From positions 274,825,014-274,889,013 of the forward strand of contig CM038215.1 of the NCBI GenBank assembly GCA_021442155.1: a stretch of 64,000 bases of DNA, written 5' to 3'. Shown here piece after piece: positions 13,051-25,208 of this stretch (position 1 is the first letter of the stretch; every line of letters starts with the position of its first letter). The DNA comes from Cymbidium sinense. Its lineage: Eukaryota; Streptophyta; Magnoliopsida; Asparagales; Orchidaceae. Below the pieces are notes generated by a model. The model had not been told where the DNA came from. It did no database searches and worked only from the letters and a program-made list of their open reading frames with translations. The translations under genes were made by a program, and so were the position numbers.

Positions 13051-13869
13051 CCTACTCCTAAATGCCACACTACCACCAGGCCACTAAACCTAAACACTAA
13101 AACCCTAAACTGAGCCTAATAAACCAAACCCTAAACCCTAACCTAAACTAAAACCTAAAACAAACCTAAATAAAAGAAGAAAATAAAATAAAATAAAAAC
13201 CTAAAACTAAACCTAAAAAATAAAGCAAAATAAAATAAAATAAATAAAAACCTAAACTAAACTAAGAAAAGAAAATAAACCTAAGAATTAAAAACCTAAA
13301 TAAAATAAAAACTAAACATAAAATAAAAATAAATACACCTAAAATAAAATAAAATAAAAACTAAATAAAAACTGAAACCTCCAAATTAAACCAAAATGTA
13401 AAATGTAAAAATAAATAAAACATAAAACTTAAATCCTAAATTAAAAAAAAACATAAACCTAAAATAAAAATAAAATATACAAAATAAAATATACATAAAT
13501 ATAAACCTAAACTAAAATAAACTAAACTAAAATAAATAAAACCTAAACCAAGACCTAAAATAAACTAAACCTAAACCAAAATAAAAAAATAATTCCTAAA
13601 AATAAACCTAAAATAAAAATCTAAAGCATAAACCTAAAATATATAAAAATAAAAAACTAAACCTAAACCTAAAAATAAAAAATAAAATCTAAACCTAAAA
13701 ATAAACTAAAATAAAAAACCTAAACAAAAATAAATATACTTAAAATAAATAAACTAAACTAAATAAAAATAAAAAAACCTAAATAAAAATAAAAAATAAA
13801 ATAAACTAAAATAAATTAAAAATAAACTAAATAAACTAAAGAAACCTAAAGGGGTTTACTTAATCTTTT

Positions 13870-14170
13870 TTGTCTTAAAGAAATTGTAAACCAAAAATAA
13901 AACTAACCTTTGAAAACTCAAAGGCTGTACCCTACCTCAAACCTTATACCCAGACCCTAAAACCCAAAGCCACTCAAACCCTAACCTAACAAACCTAAAC
14001 CCTAAAACTTGACTAAACCAAAGTCATTTCAAACTCTAAAACTTGAGAAACTATAAACCCAAAACTAAACACCTAGGCCTGAGCCTAAAATGGTAAAACC
14101 ATTAAACCATAAACCCTAAACCCTAAATCCTAATCCAAAACCATAAACCCTAATCACTAAACCCTAAAAA
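13870..14170. repeat. Telomere-like block of unit 5 with reduced GC enrichment
   Basis: This block follows the T-run at about 13,865. Heptamers are degenerate (CCCTACC, CCTAACC) and only slightly GC-enriched compared with the same position in units 2-4. Confidence 0.5.
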
Positions 14171-15323
14171 CATAAACCAAAGCTAAATAAAACCTTAAAA
14201 AAATAAATATAAAATGTAAACCTAAATAAAATAAAAAATTAAAATAAAATCTAAAAAAAACATAAAACTAAAATAAAATAATTAAAAACCTAAACTAAAC
14301 TAAAAAAAAAGAAAATAAACTTAAGAATAAGAAACCTAAATAAAATAAAAACTAAACATAAAATAAAAATAAATAAACCTAAAATAAAATAAAATAGAAT
14401 AAAAACTAAATAAAAACCTAAACCTCAAAAATATACCTAAAAGTAAAACGTAAAAATAAATAAAAAATAAAACCTAAACCCTAAATCTAAAATAAAAATA
14501 AAATAAAATAATAAAATAATAAAATAAATCTAAACCTAAACTAAAATAAATAAAACCTAAGCACAAACTTAAATTAAACTAATCCTAAACCTAAACCTAA
14601 ACCTAAATAAAATAAAATAAAATAAACAAAACCAAAACAAAAAAATAAAACCTAAAATTAAAATCTAAAACCTAAACCTAAACTTAAAAATAAAAAGTTA
14701 AACATAAAACTAAAAAATAAAAAAAATAAAACTCTACAAAAAAACAAACTTAAACCTAAAAAATAAACTAAAATAAAAAACCTAAACTAAATTAAATAAA
14801 CCTAAAATAAATAAATTAAACTAAATTAAAAATAATAATAAAGTTAAATAAAAATAAAAAATAAAAAAACTAAAATAAATAAAAAATATACTAAATAAAC
14901 CTAAACCTACATGTTTACTTAATTTAAAAAAAAAACCCTAAACCCTAAACCATAAACCCTAAAAACCCTAAACCTTAAAGACTAAACACTAAACCTTCAA
15001 AAAAACTCTAAACCTGAAACCATAAACCCTAAAAACCAAAAAACCTAAACCTAAACTAAATAAAACCTAAAAAAAACCTAAACCTAAATACGATAAAAAC
15101 ATAAAATAAAATAAAAACCTAAACTAAAACCTATACCTAAACCTAAACTAAAAAATAAAATAAAGTAAAAAACTAAACTTAAGTAAAATAAGTAAAAACT
15201 TAAACTAAGCTAAAAAAAAAACCTAAAACTACAAAAACTTAAATAAAATATAACCTAAACATAAAATAAAAATAAAATAAAACTAAATTAAATAAAAATA
15301 AGCTAAATATACTAAATAAACCT

Positions 15324-15337
15324 AAACCTACTGGTTT
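15324..15337. repeat. Subunit junction with paired arms AAACC/GGTTT
   Basis: AAACC-TACT-GGTTT. It comes only about 420 bp after the previous junction, which marks a shortened subunit in unit 5. Confidence 0.6.
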
Positions 15338-16306
15338 AAAAAAATCTTAAACCTTAAATCTTAAACCCTAAACCCTAAACCTTAAACCCTAAACCCTAAA
15401 CTCCTAAACCCCAAACCCAAACCCTAAATACTTAAAATCATAAACCTAAATAAAAGATGAAAATAAAATGAAATAGAAAACTAAACCTAAACCTAAAAAA
15501 AATAAAAAAATAAAAAAACCTAAATTAAACTAAGAAAATAAAATAAGCCTAAGAATTAAAAACCTAAATAAAATAAAAACTAAACATAAAATAAAAATAA
15601 ATAAACCTAAAATAAAATAAAATAAAAACTAAATAAAAACCTAAACCTCAAAAATAAACCAAAATGTAAAAATAAATAAAAAATAAAACTTAAACCCTAA
15701 ATTAAAAAAACATCAACCTAAAATAAAAAAATAAACAAAATAAAATAAACATAAACCTAAACTAAACTAAAATAAATAAAACCTAAACCAAGACCTAAAA
15801 TAAACTAAACCTAAGCCTAAACCTAAACTAAATAAAATAAAATAAACTAAAAATAAACCTAAACCTAAACTAAAAAATAATTCCTAATGATAAACCTAAA
15901 ATAAAAACCTAAAGCCTAAACCTAAAAAAAATAAAAATAAAAACCAAAACTTAAACTTAAAAATAAAAAATAAAACCTAAACCTAAAAAATAAACTAAAA
16001 TAAAAAACCTAAACAAAAATAAATATACTTAAAATAAATAAATTGAACAAAATAAAAATAAAAAAACCTAAATAAAAATAAAAAATATAATAAAGTAAAA
16101 TAAATTAAAAATAAATTAAATAAACAAAAGAAACCTAAACCTAGCAGTTTACTTAATCTTTTTTTTTTTTAAAATTGTAAACCCTAAATCCTAAAACCTA
16201 AAACTAACCTTAACTTCTAAACCTTAAACCTACAACACTAAACCCTAAAAAAAACTAAACCCTATACCCAAAACCCTAAACCCTAAACCTTAAACCCAAA
16301 CCCTAA

Positions 16307-16334
16307 CCCTAAACCCTAAACCCTAAACCCTAAA
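16307..16334 (-). repeat. Perfect telomeric run, four CCCTAAA units
   Basis: Four consecutive exact CCCTAAA units are present, with degenerate heptamers on both sides. Confidence 0.88.
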
Positions 16335-16589
16335 CCTTGAATCCTAAAACCATAAACATAAAACTCTAAATTAACCCTAAACCCTAAAAACTAAAAACTC
16401 TAAACCCAAAAGCCTAAACATTAAACCCTAAAATCATAAACCATTAAACCCTAAAGCCAAAATCCTGTACCCTAAACCCTTGCCACTAAACCCTGAAAAC
16501 ATAAACTTAAGCTAAATAAAACCTAAAAATAAAATAAATAAAGAATGTAAACCTAAATATAACAAAAACATAAACTACAATAAAAAAAT

Positions 16590-16810
16590 AAAAAGGTAAA
16601 GATAAGATTTAAGGCCTGTTAGGCCCCAAAGATAAAGATGGGCTTGGGATGAAAGGCCTGAGTAAGGAATAGAGCTAGGCATAAAGATAAGATGGGCCTA
16701 AGATAGATAAAGAGATAAAGGATGAAATAAAATAAAGCTGAGACAGTATACCTAAGAAATTAAAACCATAAAATGGAAATAAAAAAACCTAGGCCAGTGG
16801 AACCTAAAAT
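16590..16810. repeat. G-enriched patch inside AT-rich satellite
   Basis: About 220 bp reads like the surrounding CCTAAAATAAAATAAA repeat with many As replaced by G, for instance AAAGATAAGATGGGCCTAAG and AAAGATAAAGATGGGC. It contains AGGCCTGTTAGGCC. No open frame or known element is recognisable. It could be a small foreign insertion, but the repeat rhythm still shows through. Confidence 0.5.
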
Positions 16811-17359
16811 AAAACATAAAAAGATAAAATAAATCTAAACCAAAACTAAAATAAATAAAACCTAAACCTAAACCTAAAATAAACTAAACCTAAACCTAAA
16901 CCTAAATTAAATAAAATAAAATAAACTAAATAAAAACCAAAACCAAAACTAAAAATAAAACCTAAAAATAAACCTAAAACCAAAACCTAAAAAAAAAACC
17001 TAAACCTAAACTTAAGAATAAAGAGTAAAAAAAAAAACTAAAGAATAAAATAAATATAAAACTCAACTAAAAAACAAACTTAAACATAAAAAATAAACTA
17101 AAATAAAAAACCTAAACTAAAATAAATAAACCTAAAATAAATAAACTAAACTAAATAAAAATAAATAATAAACATAAATAAAAATAAAATATAAAATAAA
17201 CTAAAATAAATAAAAAATAAACAAAATAAACCTAAACCTACTTGTTTACTTAATTTTTAATAAAAAAAACCCCGAAACCCTAAAAACCCTAAACCTTAAA
17301 GCCTAAGCATTAAACCTTAAAAGAAACTCTAAACCCGAAACCATAAGCCCTAAAAACCA

Positions 17360-19523
17360 TAAGCCCAGACACCAATGATAAAAAACAATTAGAACAGCAA
17401 AGTCAGAAATTGCTTGCTGAATATAAGACTCTAAAGTCCTACAATCAACAAAGATAGAGCCAACATTGGAATCCCGAGAAACAAGGATAGCAAATATCCA
17501 AGACAATAAAAAGACAAGATAATGAAAACTAGCTAGCTGGCCAGAGAACCACCTATACAAAATAGATAGTGCAATAGATACAAGTTTAACTGAAAGAAGA
17601 TGGAGAAAAGAGCAGAAGATAAAGTAGTCCATAGAATTCAGATGATAAGCATATAATAAACCAATAAGGAGATTCAAATCAAAAGCCACCAAGCAGTCAA
17701 CAACTTCATTAGAGGCTTGCTGAACAAAACAAACCAAAACCCCAGAAATAGCATATAGGTATTAATCCAGTTCAGCCAACAACCCAGACAGTAATTACCA
17801 AGAGGCTGGCCAAAAGTCCACCCATTCAAAGTAAATAGGGCATATGTAAAGATCCAAATAATCATATGGAAAATTACAGGGTTCTGCATAATTTGAACAG
17901 AACCAAGGGGGAAAAAATAGTAGCAGGAGAAATCAGCAGTTGCCTAGTGGTTAACAGCAAAAATAGTCAGAGAAATAAAAGGCAAGAAACAGATAATAAC
18001 CACAAAGGCAACCTGTTGGACAAAGGACCCTAAAATCCAAAAGCCAATAGTGGTAGCAATAAAACAAAAATTACACCCACCATATAAAATTCCAATTAAA
18101 AATAGAGATGTAAAGTCGAAATAGAAAGGGTTCAAAAGGTAATCAACAGAAAAACCTTCCAGTTAAAGATGATCAAGCTAGCAGCTAAACCCACCACCAC
18201 ATTAAAGGAATACTAAGAAGCCATAAAGGGAGTCCAAACCTGCAAGGAATTAATAAAATTGAATAGGAAATTACAAAATCTCTCTTGGCAGATTGGGAAT
18301 ATGAGGTTGGGCAAAATAATCAGCAAGAAAACACCAACAACTCCTGAACCAGATAAACAACCCCAGTAACAACATGCTGGATAAATGACTCAATGATCCA
18401 GACCATCCAACAACCAAGAAAGAAAATAATAGCAACTTGGACACAAAACCAACCATTCAAATTATACAATGCATAAGTTAAATCCCAGATAGTTAAGGAA
18501 AAGGTTTGGCCAAGAACAGATGAAAAAAATAGCGGTGGTGAAAGCATGACTTCAGTTTTAATAGCACAAACATTCAAAAAAATGAGAGATAAGAAATAGT
18601 CAAGAAGAAAAATAAAAGCCATCTTGCAGTCTACAACCTCAATAGAAGCCAACTGAACAAAACAAAACAAAAGCTGAAAGCGACATGAGGAACAATAATC
18701 CGGTCAAACATCTAGGGCGGTAATTACCAACAAGGCTGGATCGCACTAATGAGGGTAAAAAACAACAGATTAATGAAATAGCTAACAAACACAAGGTTAG
18801 CCAGCAGGATAGTGAATCCAGAAATCCAATAGCCATAGGTTAAAACAACACTACAATTATTGCAACCATAGGATAAGCTAATAAAAAGTAGTGGGGCAAC
18901 AGAGCTACCATAAGGGTTCAAAAGGGTATTATCAATGAAATCCTTTAGAGAAATCAGGATAGCAGCAGAACTACCCTCCTCAGAGAAATCAGATTGAAAG
19001 GAATTCATTAAACAATACCAAACCTGCAAAGAATCATTAATAATAACAAAGGTATTGCATTTTCTTTCCTTACAGGTATGTAAGCTGGGGTTAGCATATA
19101 CATTCAGCAAATTCATTAAACCAACTCCAAGACCAGCCTTCTGGACAAAGGGCCCAAAAGCCCAATAACCAACAATTAAACCTTTAACATAGATGTTGCC
19201 TCCAGAAATAGCAAGACCCCAAACAAGGTTGGGATAATTAAACCAACAACAGATGCCACTTAGCTCATCAAAAGACCACCAAGGAGTAATATGATGATGC
19301 ATCAGCAAATTCCAAAGAAACAGCAGCACATTAACAGTAAAAATTGTAGAGGCAATAAGCTCCCAATTAAAGCTAAGATAATTAAACCAACAACATGTGC
19401 AACAGAGATCAAAATAAATAAGGGATATCAGGTTGATGCATCAAAAAAGAAAATAACAAAAATAGAAATGATCATGCAATAAAAGAGGTATTGAAGCGGT
19501 GAATCTAATAGGTTAGATTAATT
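17360..19523 (-). other. LINE copy 1 3' tail with internal repeats
   Basis: This is non-satellite sequence downstream of RNase H. It contains imperfect internal repeats: 17,660-17,740 resembles 18,600-18,672 (AAAAGCCACC then CAGTCAACAAC), and 18,013-18,050 resembles 19,138-19,172 (GGACAAAGGnCCC, CAAAAGCCCAATA). Part is shared with the copy 2 tail, for example GGTATTnCAnTTTCTTnCC at 19,051 and 46,719. Minus-strand frames here look hydrophobic because the strand is T-rich; I do not call them genes. The left end is cut at the array. Confidence 0.68.
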
Positions 19524-22500
19524 TCAGATAAGGAAACCCAGTTTTCCATTGCCATGCAAATGTTTAGGAAGAGTTAGTTGATCAAAGAATTTTATTCCAT
19601 CCAATCTAGCACCCAGATTGGCTAGATAATCAGCACATCCATTACCCTCATGCGATACATGAGTGACTTTAAAGTAGAGTTGGGCAAGGAGAGTTCTAGT
19701 TTGCTTAAGAAGGTAGTACAATTCAATATTGCCCATTTTGGTGGAAGTCAAGAGATCAATCAGCAGAAGGGCATCCACCTTAATCCAAATATTGAGCCAA
19801 CCTTTTTGAAGGCAAATCTCAAGAGCTTTGTACACTGCCATGAGCTCGAGAGCGAGCGAGGGATTAAGGGGGTAAGCAAAGGCACATAGGACTTTTCCAT
19901 TAAGATTTCTAAAAATTCCACCAGAACCTAAACCTTTATGAGAGACGGAGCCATTAGTGTTAACTTTAATAGTGTTACCATGAGATTTTACCCAATAAAC
20001 AAACTTGTCATCTTTATAGATGTGGTGATCCGGCAAGTTAAAACCCAATTTATTGGCCATAAATTTGTAACCTTTGAATTATTTGTATTTAATTAAATTG
20101 GCATTAAACAAGTCACGGATTTTGTTTTTAGTTCTAGAAATTATCCTCCTGTGATTCATAGGGATCTCATAATGTTTTGCATCATTTCGGTCCATCCAAA
20201 TGAACCAAATAAGTGTGATAGTAGTTATGACTTTAATGTGTCCTTTAATAGTGTTGTCAAAATAAACTTCAAGAAGTTGGTATAAATTTAAGGAGCCATT
20301 GAAAATGACAATGTTAAAGAGGTCATCATGCCAAATCCAAAGTTTAGAAGCAATGGCCCTATTAACAAAAACATGATTCACATTCTCAATGTGAAAGCAG
20401 CATTGGCATTTTGAAGGTAATTGAAAACCTTTACCCCACAACAAGGAGTCCACATGGATGAAGTTTTTTAAAATACGCCAAGTAAGAATAGAATAAGAAG
20501 TAGGGATATTGTTGTTCCAAAGTTTAGAAAACACATAGGAAAAATCATGAGTTTCTTTAATGTGAATCCAAACATTTTAAAAGTTGAAATCACCATTATG
20601 TGAAAGCTTAAAAAGGATCTGATCTTGATTGGTAAGAATGATAGGAATAGTAGTAAGCTTATTTAAAAGAGAGGGAGCAATATGTTCAGTAAGCTTACTA
20701 TTATTCCACATATTATTCTGCCAAAAAGAGTTCACTTTAATAGTAGTAGTGGAATGGGTAGAAAGTAAGTCATCAATGGACCCACCTTCAGTCCAGTTGT
20801 CTTGCCAAAAGAAAGAGGAGCCAGAGTTAATCCCCCAGGAAATTAAAGATTCAACATCCCATTTGATGGAACAAAGTCTTTTCCAAATAGGAGAGTCTCC
20901 TGCTTTATAGGGGAAAATGAGAGGGTGCTTACCCTGGCAGTATTTAGTAGTCATGAAATTAGCCCATAGACTATTGTTTTTCCTAAAATTCCACCAAAGT
21001 TTATAAGAAAATGTAGTGATAGTTTCCTTGATTGGTTTACATCCAAGACCACCTTCAACAAATGTGCCACAGGTTTTATACGAAGAGGTCTAGTGCATTT
21101 TTTTAGAGGAATTGTCAGATCCCCAAAAAAATTTATTAATGAGCAGCTCAATTCTGTTAATAATAGAGTTGGTCAGCACAATGGTTTGAATGAGATAAAA
21201 AGGCATGGATTTAAGGGTGCTCTTAATCAAAGTGAGCCTACCACCAAAAGAAAGTAAGTAAAATTCCCAAACAAAAATTTTATTAGAGATTTTTTGGATT
21301 AGCTCATCAAAAAGGTGAGATCTTTTTTGACCTTTAAAAAGAGGAGCACCAAGATATTTAATAGGAAGTTGTTGATGTTGAAAATTAGTAATTCTCAAGA
21401 TTTGGTTGGTCCTATTGCTAGGGATTTTAGAAGAAGGAATGAAATAACTTTTGCCTTCATTGAAAAAAAGATGCTTTCGTGGCCAAATTTATTTAAAAGA
21501 TTCTTAATAGTTTTAATGTGAGGAATTGAGGCATTGCAAAAGAATATAAAGTCATCAACAAAACTAAGATGAGTGACCGGAAGACCACCTTGAGTTCCAT
21601 AAAACATCCTAGGATTATTGTAAAAAAGATCATTCAGACTCCTTGATAGATATTCAACAACAATAATAAAAAGAGAGGGGGATAGGGGATCCCCTTATCT
21701 TAAACCATGCTTTGAAGGGAAAAAACTTAGGGATTCACCATTCATAATAACAGAGAACCAAACATTTGTAATGCAATTTTTGATGAGGCGGATAAAATAA
21801 CTAGAAAACCCAAGCAAATGAAGAATTTGAAAGAGGAAATCCCAAGAGAGGTTGTCAAAAGCTTTTGTGATGTCCAGTTTAAAAAGGATGTTACCACCTC
21901 TGATAGGAATGTTAATGTCATGAATCAGCTCTTGTGCTAGAAGTATGTTATCTGATATTGCTCTACCTTTAACGAAGCCAGTTTGGTTGGGGGAAATAAT
22001 TTTAGGCGGCAACGGACTAATTCTATTAGCAATTAATTTAACAATTAGTTTATGAAAGAAGGTGTAAAGGATGATAGGTCTAAAATCACCCCAAGATTTA
22101 GGATTATTAATTTAGGAAATGAGAACAATGGAAGTGCTAGAAATATATCTAGGTAAAGGGTTACCCTCAAAAAAATCAACAACTGCATCAACAAGGTCAG
22201 TCTTAATAATAGGCCAACAATGTTGAAAGAATTGAGTCATGTTGCCTTCAAGGCCAGCAACAGAATCAGTGTTCATGCTATTGAGAATACTACTAATCTC
22301 AGCTTCTGTAGGATGCAAACTGAGTAAGTGGTTTTCATCATTAGAGATCGTAGAGGAGATCAAATGTGTGTTGGAGATGGCTTCTAACGAGGGGTTGTTG
22401 TTTAATAAATTTTGAAAATGATGTATGACAAAATCTTTAATATCATTATTGTCAGTAATCCAGGTTTTGTTATCATTTTTGATTTTTTTAATAGAGTTTA

Positions 22501-23597
22501 AGGCTTTCTTTTTTAAAAAATGAGCATGGAAATACCTTATGTTTCTGTCACCATCAGCAATATGTTTGCTAGCAGCCTTTTGGTGCCAGTAGGTTTCCTT
22601 CATATTCTAATAATTAATCAAGTTATCTTTAGCACCATTCAAATCATCATGCTTATTAGAGTCAGTCAAAATAACATCTTCAAGAGAGAAAATAATTTGT
22701 TCCATATTTTTGAGATTTGCAAAAAGATTTTTAAATTGATGCTTGTTCCACCAATTTAGATTTTGTTTAAGCATTTTTAGCTTAAGCCAAAGATGAATCA
22801 TTCCATTAATGGAATTATTAGGATGAATAGGGGCCCGCCAATTAATGGAAACAACATTAATGAAATCACTATATTGGATCCACATATTTTGGAATCTAAA
22901 AGGAGTAGGGGAGGATAGTCTAGTGGAGGGATTTTTGATAGAAATCAAAAGCATAGCATGGTCAGATAAAGTTCTGCTTAGATGTTCAACTAAAGTAAGA
23001 GGCCATTGACTGATCCAAAGGGAATTAAAGAAGGTCCTATCAAGCCACTGCCAAAGTCTAGAATTATGCCACGTGTAGTCAGAACCCGAAAAACCAATAT
23101 CAATCATATTACAATCAAGAATCATATTAGAAAAGTCTTCCATGGAATGAATGTTAGGAGAGCAACCTCCCCTTCTTTTAGAGGAAGCGAGAATAGTGTT
23201 GAAATCACCACCAACTAACCAAGGTTTGTTGACAGAGGAGGCAAAGGTTCTTAAGTTATCCCAAAGGATGCTCCTACCAGTTCTATTATAAGAAGCATAA
23301 ATAAATGAACCAAGAGCAAAAAATTCACCCAATGAGATTTGAACATTAACCATGAAGGTCATCAAGGATAGAGGAGTTGACTAGATTATTCCAAAAACAC
23401 CAAATTTTATTGCTAATATTATAAAAGGAGTTTTGAAAGCCAAGCATTATAGCAACTTGAGTGATCTTAGAAGAGTGTATGAATGGTTCAATAACAACAA
23501 GTAAGGCTATGTTATGAGTGCGGCAAAGGCTTCTAACATGGTTGCGGACAATGAGAGTCCCAATACTCCTAACATTCCAAATAAGTAAATTAATCAT
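19524..23597 (-). pseudogene. LINE copy 1 ORF2, endonuclease-reverse transcriptase-RNase H, broken
   Basis: The start MINLLIWNVRS at 23,597 is the usual opening of an L1 endonuclease. Endonuclease signatures follow: IEP, GGDFN (about 23,199-23,210) and SDH (about 22,958-22,966). A 5-bp deletion relative to copy 2 shifts the frame near 23,350. Reverse transcriptase motif A (FKLDITKAFD, 21,853-21,882) is present. The GLRQGD block has a Gln-to-stop change at 21,695-21,697, and motif C reads FVDD (21,551-21,562), where copy 2 suggests FADD. A thumb and zinc-binding RVT domain (LPSKCQCC near 20,400) precede RNase H (20,060-19,524). In RNase H the usual NTDGS motif reads NTNGS (codon 19,953-19,955), so the first catalytic Asp is absent; ELMA, KVDA and ADYLAN remain. 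At least four stops or frameshifts disable it. Confidence 0.88.
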
Positions 23598-23699
23598 AAT
23601 AAATAAGAAGAAAAGAAGAAAGATAATAGAAGGATAAGAAAAAAAAAGAAGAAGAAAGACACATGATGTAATCATTTATGGGAAGTTAGAGAAGATCTA

Positions 23700-25208
23700 G
23701 TGGATCTAGTGGAGCTATTAGTGAACATTCTAGCTTTAAAGAATTTTTCTTAGTAACAGTTTGAAAAGGTCTATCTATGTCCAAAGTATCTCCATCCGAG
23801 AGAGAATGATTTGTGAAATTTAGAGTAGGGCCAGTATCTGTCAAAACATTCCTAATTGTGATTTCCCCTTCTTCAATGTTAGAATTTTAAGATGAGGAAT
23901 TGGGTTAGCCTGAGTATCACTTTGAAGGGTAGGAGAAGGACAGGTTGTGAAGCCATTAATAGCACAATTTTGATGTTCAGTTTCAGAAATACTTTTTAGA
24001 TTTTGTTCCACTACCAAAGAGTCAACATTTTTTAGATTTTGAACTATCATCAAATGGGCACTTTAAGAATTAGTTTTTAGATTTTAATATGGCCTAAAGT
24101 TCCCATTCAAGTCACCACAAGGGTTCATATGAGTCTCGTCAGGTTCACTAGCCAAAAGAGGTAAGGTAGAATGAATCAAGGTATTGTCTAGAGGAACCAA
24201 AGTATTACAATTAGAAGCCATAATAGGTAAGTTATCATTGTCCTCCTCATGAACCACATGAGCCATATTATTAACCTGCTCTGAATGCTCTCCAATAGAT
24301 AAATCAGTAGATAATAATCCCTTTTGAGGAACTTTAGGCACATAAGCCAATTTACTAGTTTTTTCAATTGCTAGAGAGGGATCAGGATCTGACAGTTTAA
24401 TCTTTTTAAGATGAGGATGCAACACAAAGCATTCAGAATTATCATGACCATGAATCTTACAGTGCATGGAAAAAATAATGAAATTTTCAAATTCCACTTT
24501 TTGATTATAGCCAAATTTCTCAGAGCTGATCCATACTTATTTTGGATACTTTTTGGTAATATCAATCTCAACTAAAATATGAGCAACTGATGGCTATGAT
24601 CTCACAGCAGTGGCCTGATCAATTTGGACTAAAGAGAAAGCAAAGAGGACTTGATGTGTAACATAATGTATTCTCATATTAGGAAGGGCAAGCCATAGAG
24701 GAACAATAGGGGATTCCTCTTTTACATCAAAAAGAGGAGACCATTTCAAAAGTCTCACTTGATAATTATACACAAAGTAAGAGCGATGAGCAAAAACTCT
24801 TGAGTAATCTAAGTCATTAGATAGCTGAATAAGGACATGCCTAGGATCAATCAATCCGATAGTGAAAATGCTAGAGAGCTTTAGACTATGAAAAAAGGAT
24901 CAGATATTATCAAGAGTCGGGCGACGTAAGGAAAATTTATGAACTAAAATGAATTCAAATGGCTTTGCCAACTTTTCCACGTCAAGATCCGAGCACATTA
25001 CAGCAGGCATTCCATGAAAAGATGTTGAGATCAAGTTTATCGAAGCATTAAGGGAAGTGTTTTTACCAGATAATGCATCCTTGAAGGACTTAACAGCAAG
25101 CAGAGTAATGGGTGGAGTCAAATCCATAATACCTTGAAATTCAGAAGCCCTAGCAGACACTTCCAAGTTCAAAGAGCTCGGTTGCACGGAAAGCGGTGCC
25201 TCCGCCAT
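23700..25208 (-). pseudogene. LINE copy 1 ORF1, DUF4283/zinc-knuckle gag-like protein, broken
   Basis: The start at 25,208 (MAEAPLS) matches the start of copy 2 (MEEALST at 52,737). The first segment ends with the motif FSLRRPTLDNI and an in-frame stop near 24,900, where copy 2 reads on (LDNIHSFFHS). The frame resumes with HVLIQLSNDLDYSRVF, a DUF4283-like stretch common in plant LINE ORF1 proteins. A knuckle-like HCKIHGHDNSEC lies at about 24,430-24,475; the first Cys of the expected CCHC set is missing. A hydrophilic Asn/Ser-rich tail follows to about 23,840. ORF1 proteins of this class bind the element RNA and bring it to the integration complex; that role is family knowledge, and this copy cannot make the protein. 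Confidence 0.82.

Larger units (their letters stand above)
10381..13850. repeat. Higher-order repeat unit 4 (about 3.47 kb)
   Basis: Junctions lie at 10381, 11503 and 12485. Marker words lie at 10973, 11102 and 12023, which is 3367-3406 bp after unit 3. The GC-rich island is at 12590-13050. Confidence 0.8.
13851..16144. repeat. Shortened higher-order repeat unit 5
   Basis: It begins with the same third-type junction as the earlier units (GGGGTTTACTTAATC followed by a T-run), but the next junction of that type comes after only about 2.3 kb. The AAAGTAATATCG marker and a full GC-rich island were not found. About one subunit therefore seems to be missing; an extra junction at 15324-15337 marks an unusually short subunit. 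Confidence 0.6.
1..17359. repeat. Left telomere-like composite satellite array (C-rich strand on +)
   Basis: The stretch is built almost wholly from CCCTAAA heptamers, their variants, and longer AT-rich words such as CCTAAAATAAAATAA. Telomere-like blocks of about 150-500 bp alternate with AT-rich blocks of about 700-900 bp. Each boundary carries a recognisable junction near AAACCTACnnGTTTACTTAA, seen close to 430, 1337, 2297, 3646, 4740, 5728, 6990, 8130, 9110, 10381, 11503, 12485, 13851, 14908, 15328, 16145 and 17235. Perfect CCCTAAA runs are short, at most about four or five units, so this is interstitial telomere-like DNA and not a terminal telomere. No gene is visible anywhere in it. Confidence 0.92.
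16145..17359. repeat. Terminal partial unit of the left array, ending at LINE copy 1
   Basis: It starts at an AGTTTACTTAATC junction followed by a run of Ts. A second junction lies near 17235. The last array sequence, 17290-17359, aligns by eye with 14975-15045; the similarity stops after CCCTAAAAACCA, where LINE-tail sequence begins. Confidence 0.65.

Noticed and set aside
1..17359. A functional chromosome end
   Set aside because: Perfect CCCTAAA runs are at most about five units and are embedded in diverged repeat and mobile elements.
17303..19329. A run of minus-strand frames that look like multi-pass membrane proteins
   Set aside because: Hydrophobicity follows from T-rich codons on this strand; frames overlap, change phase and lie in the LINE 3' tail.
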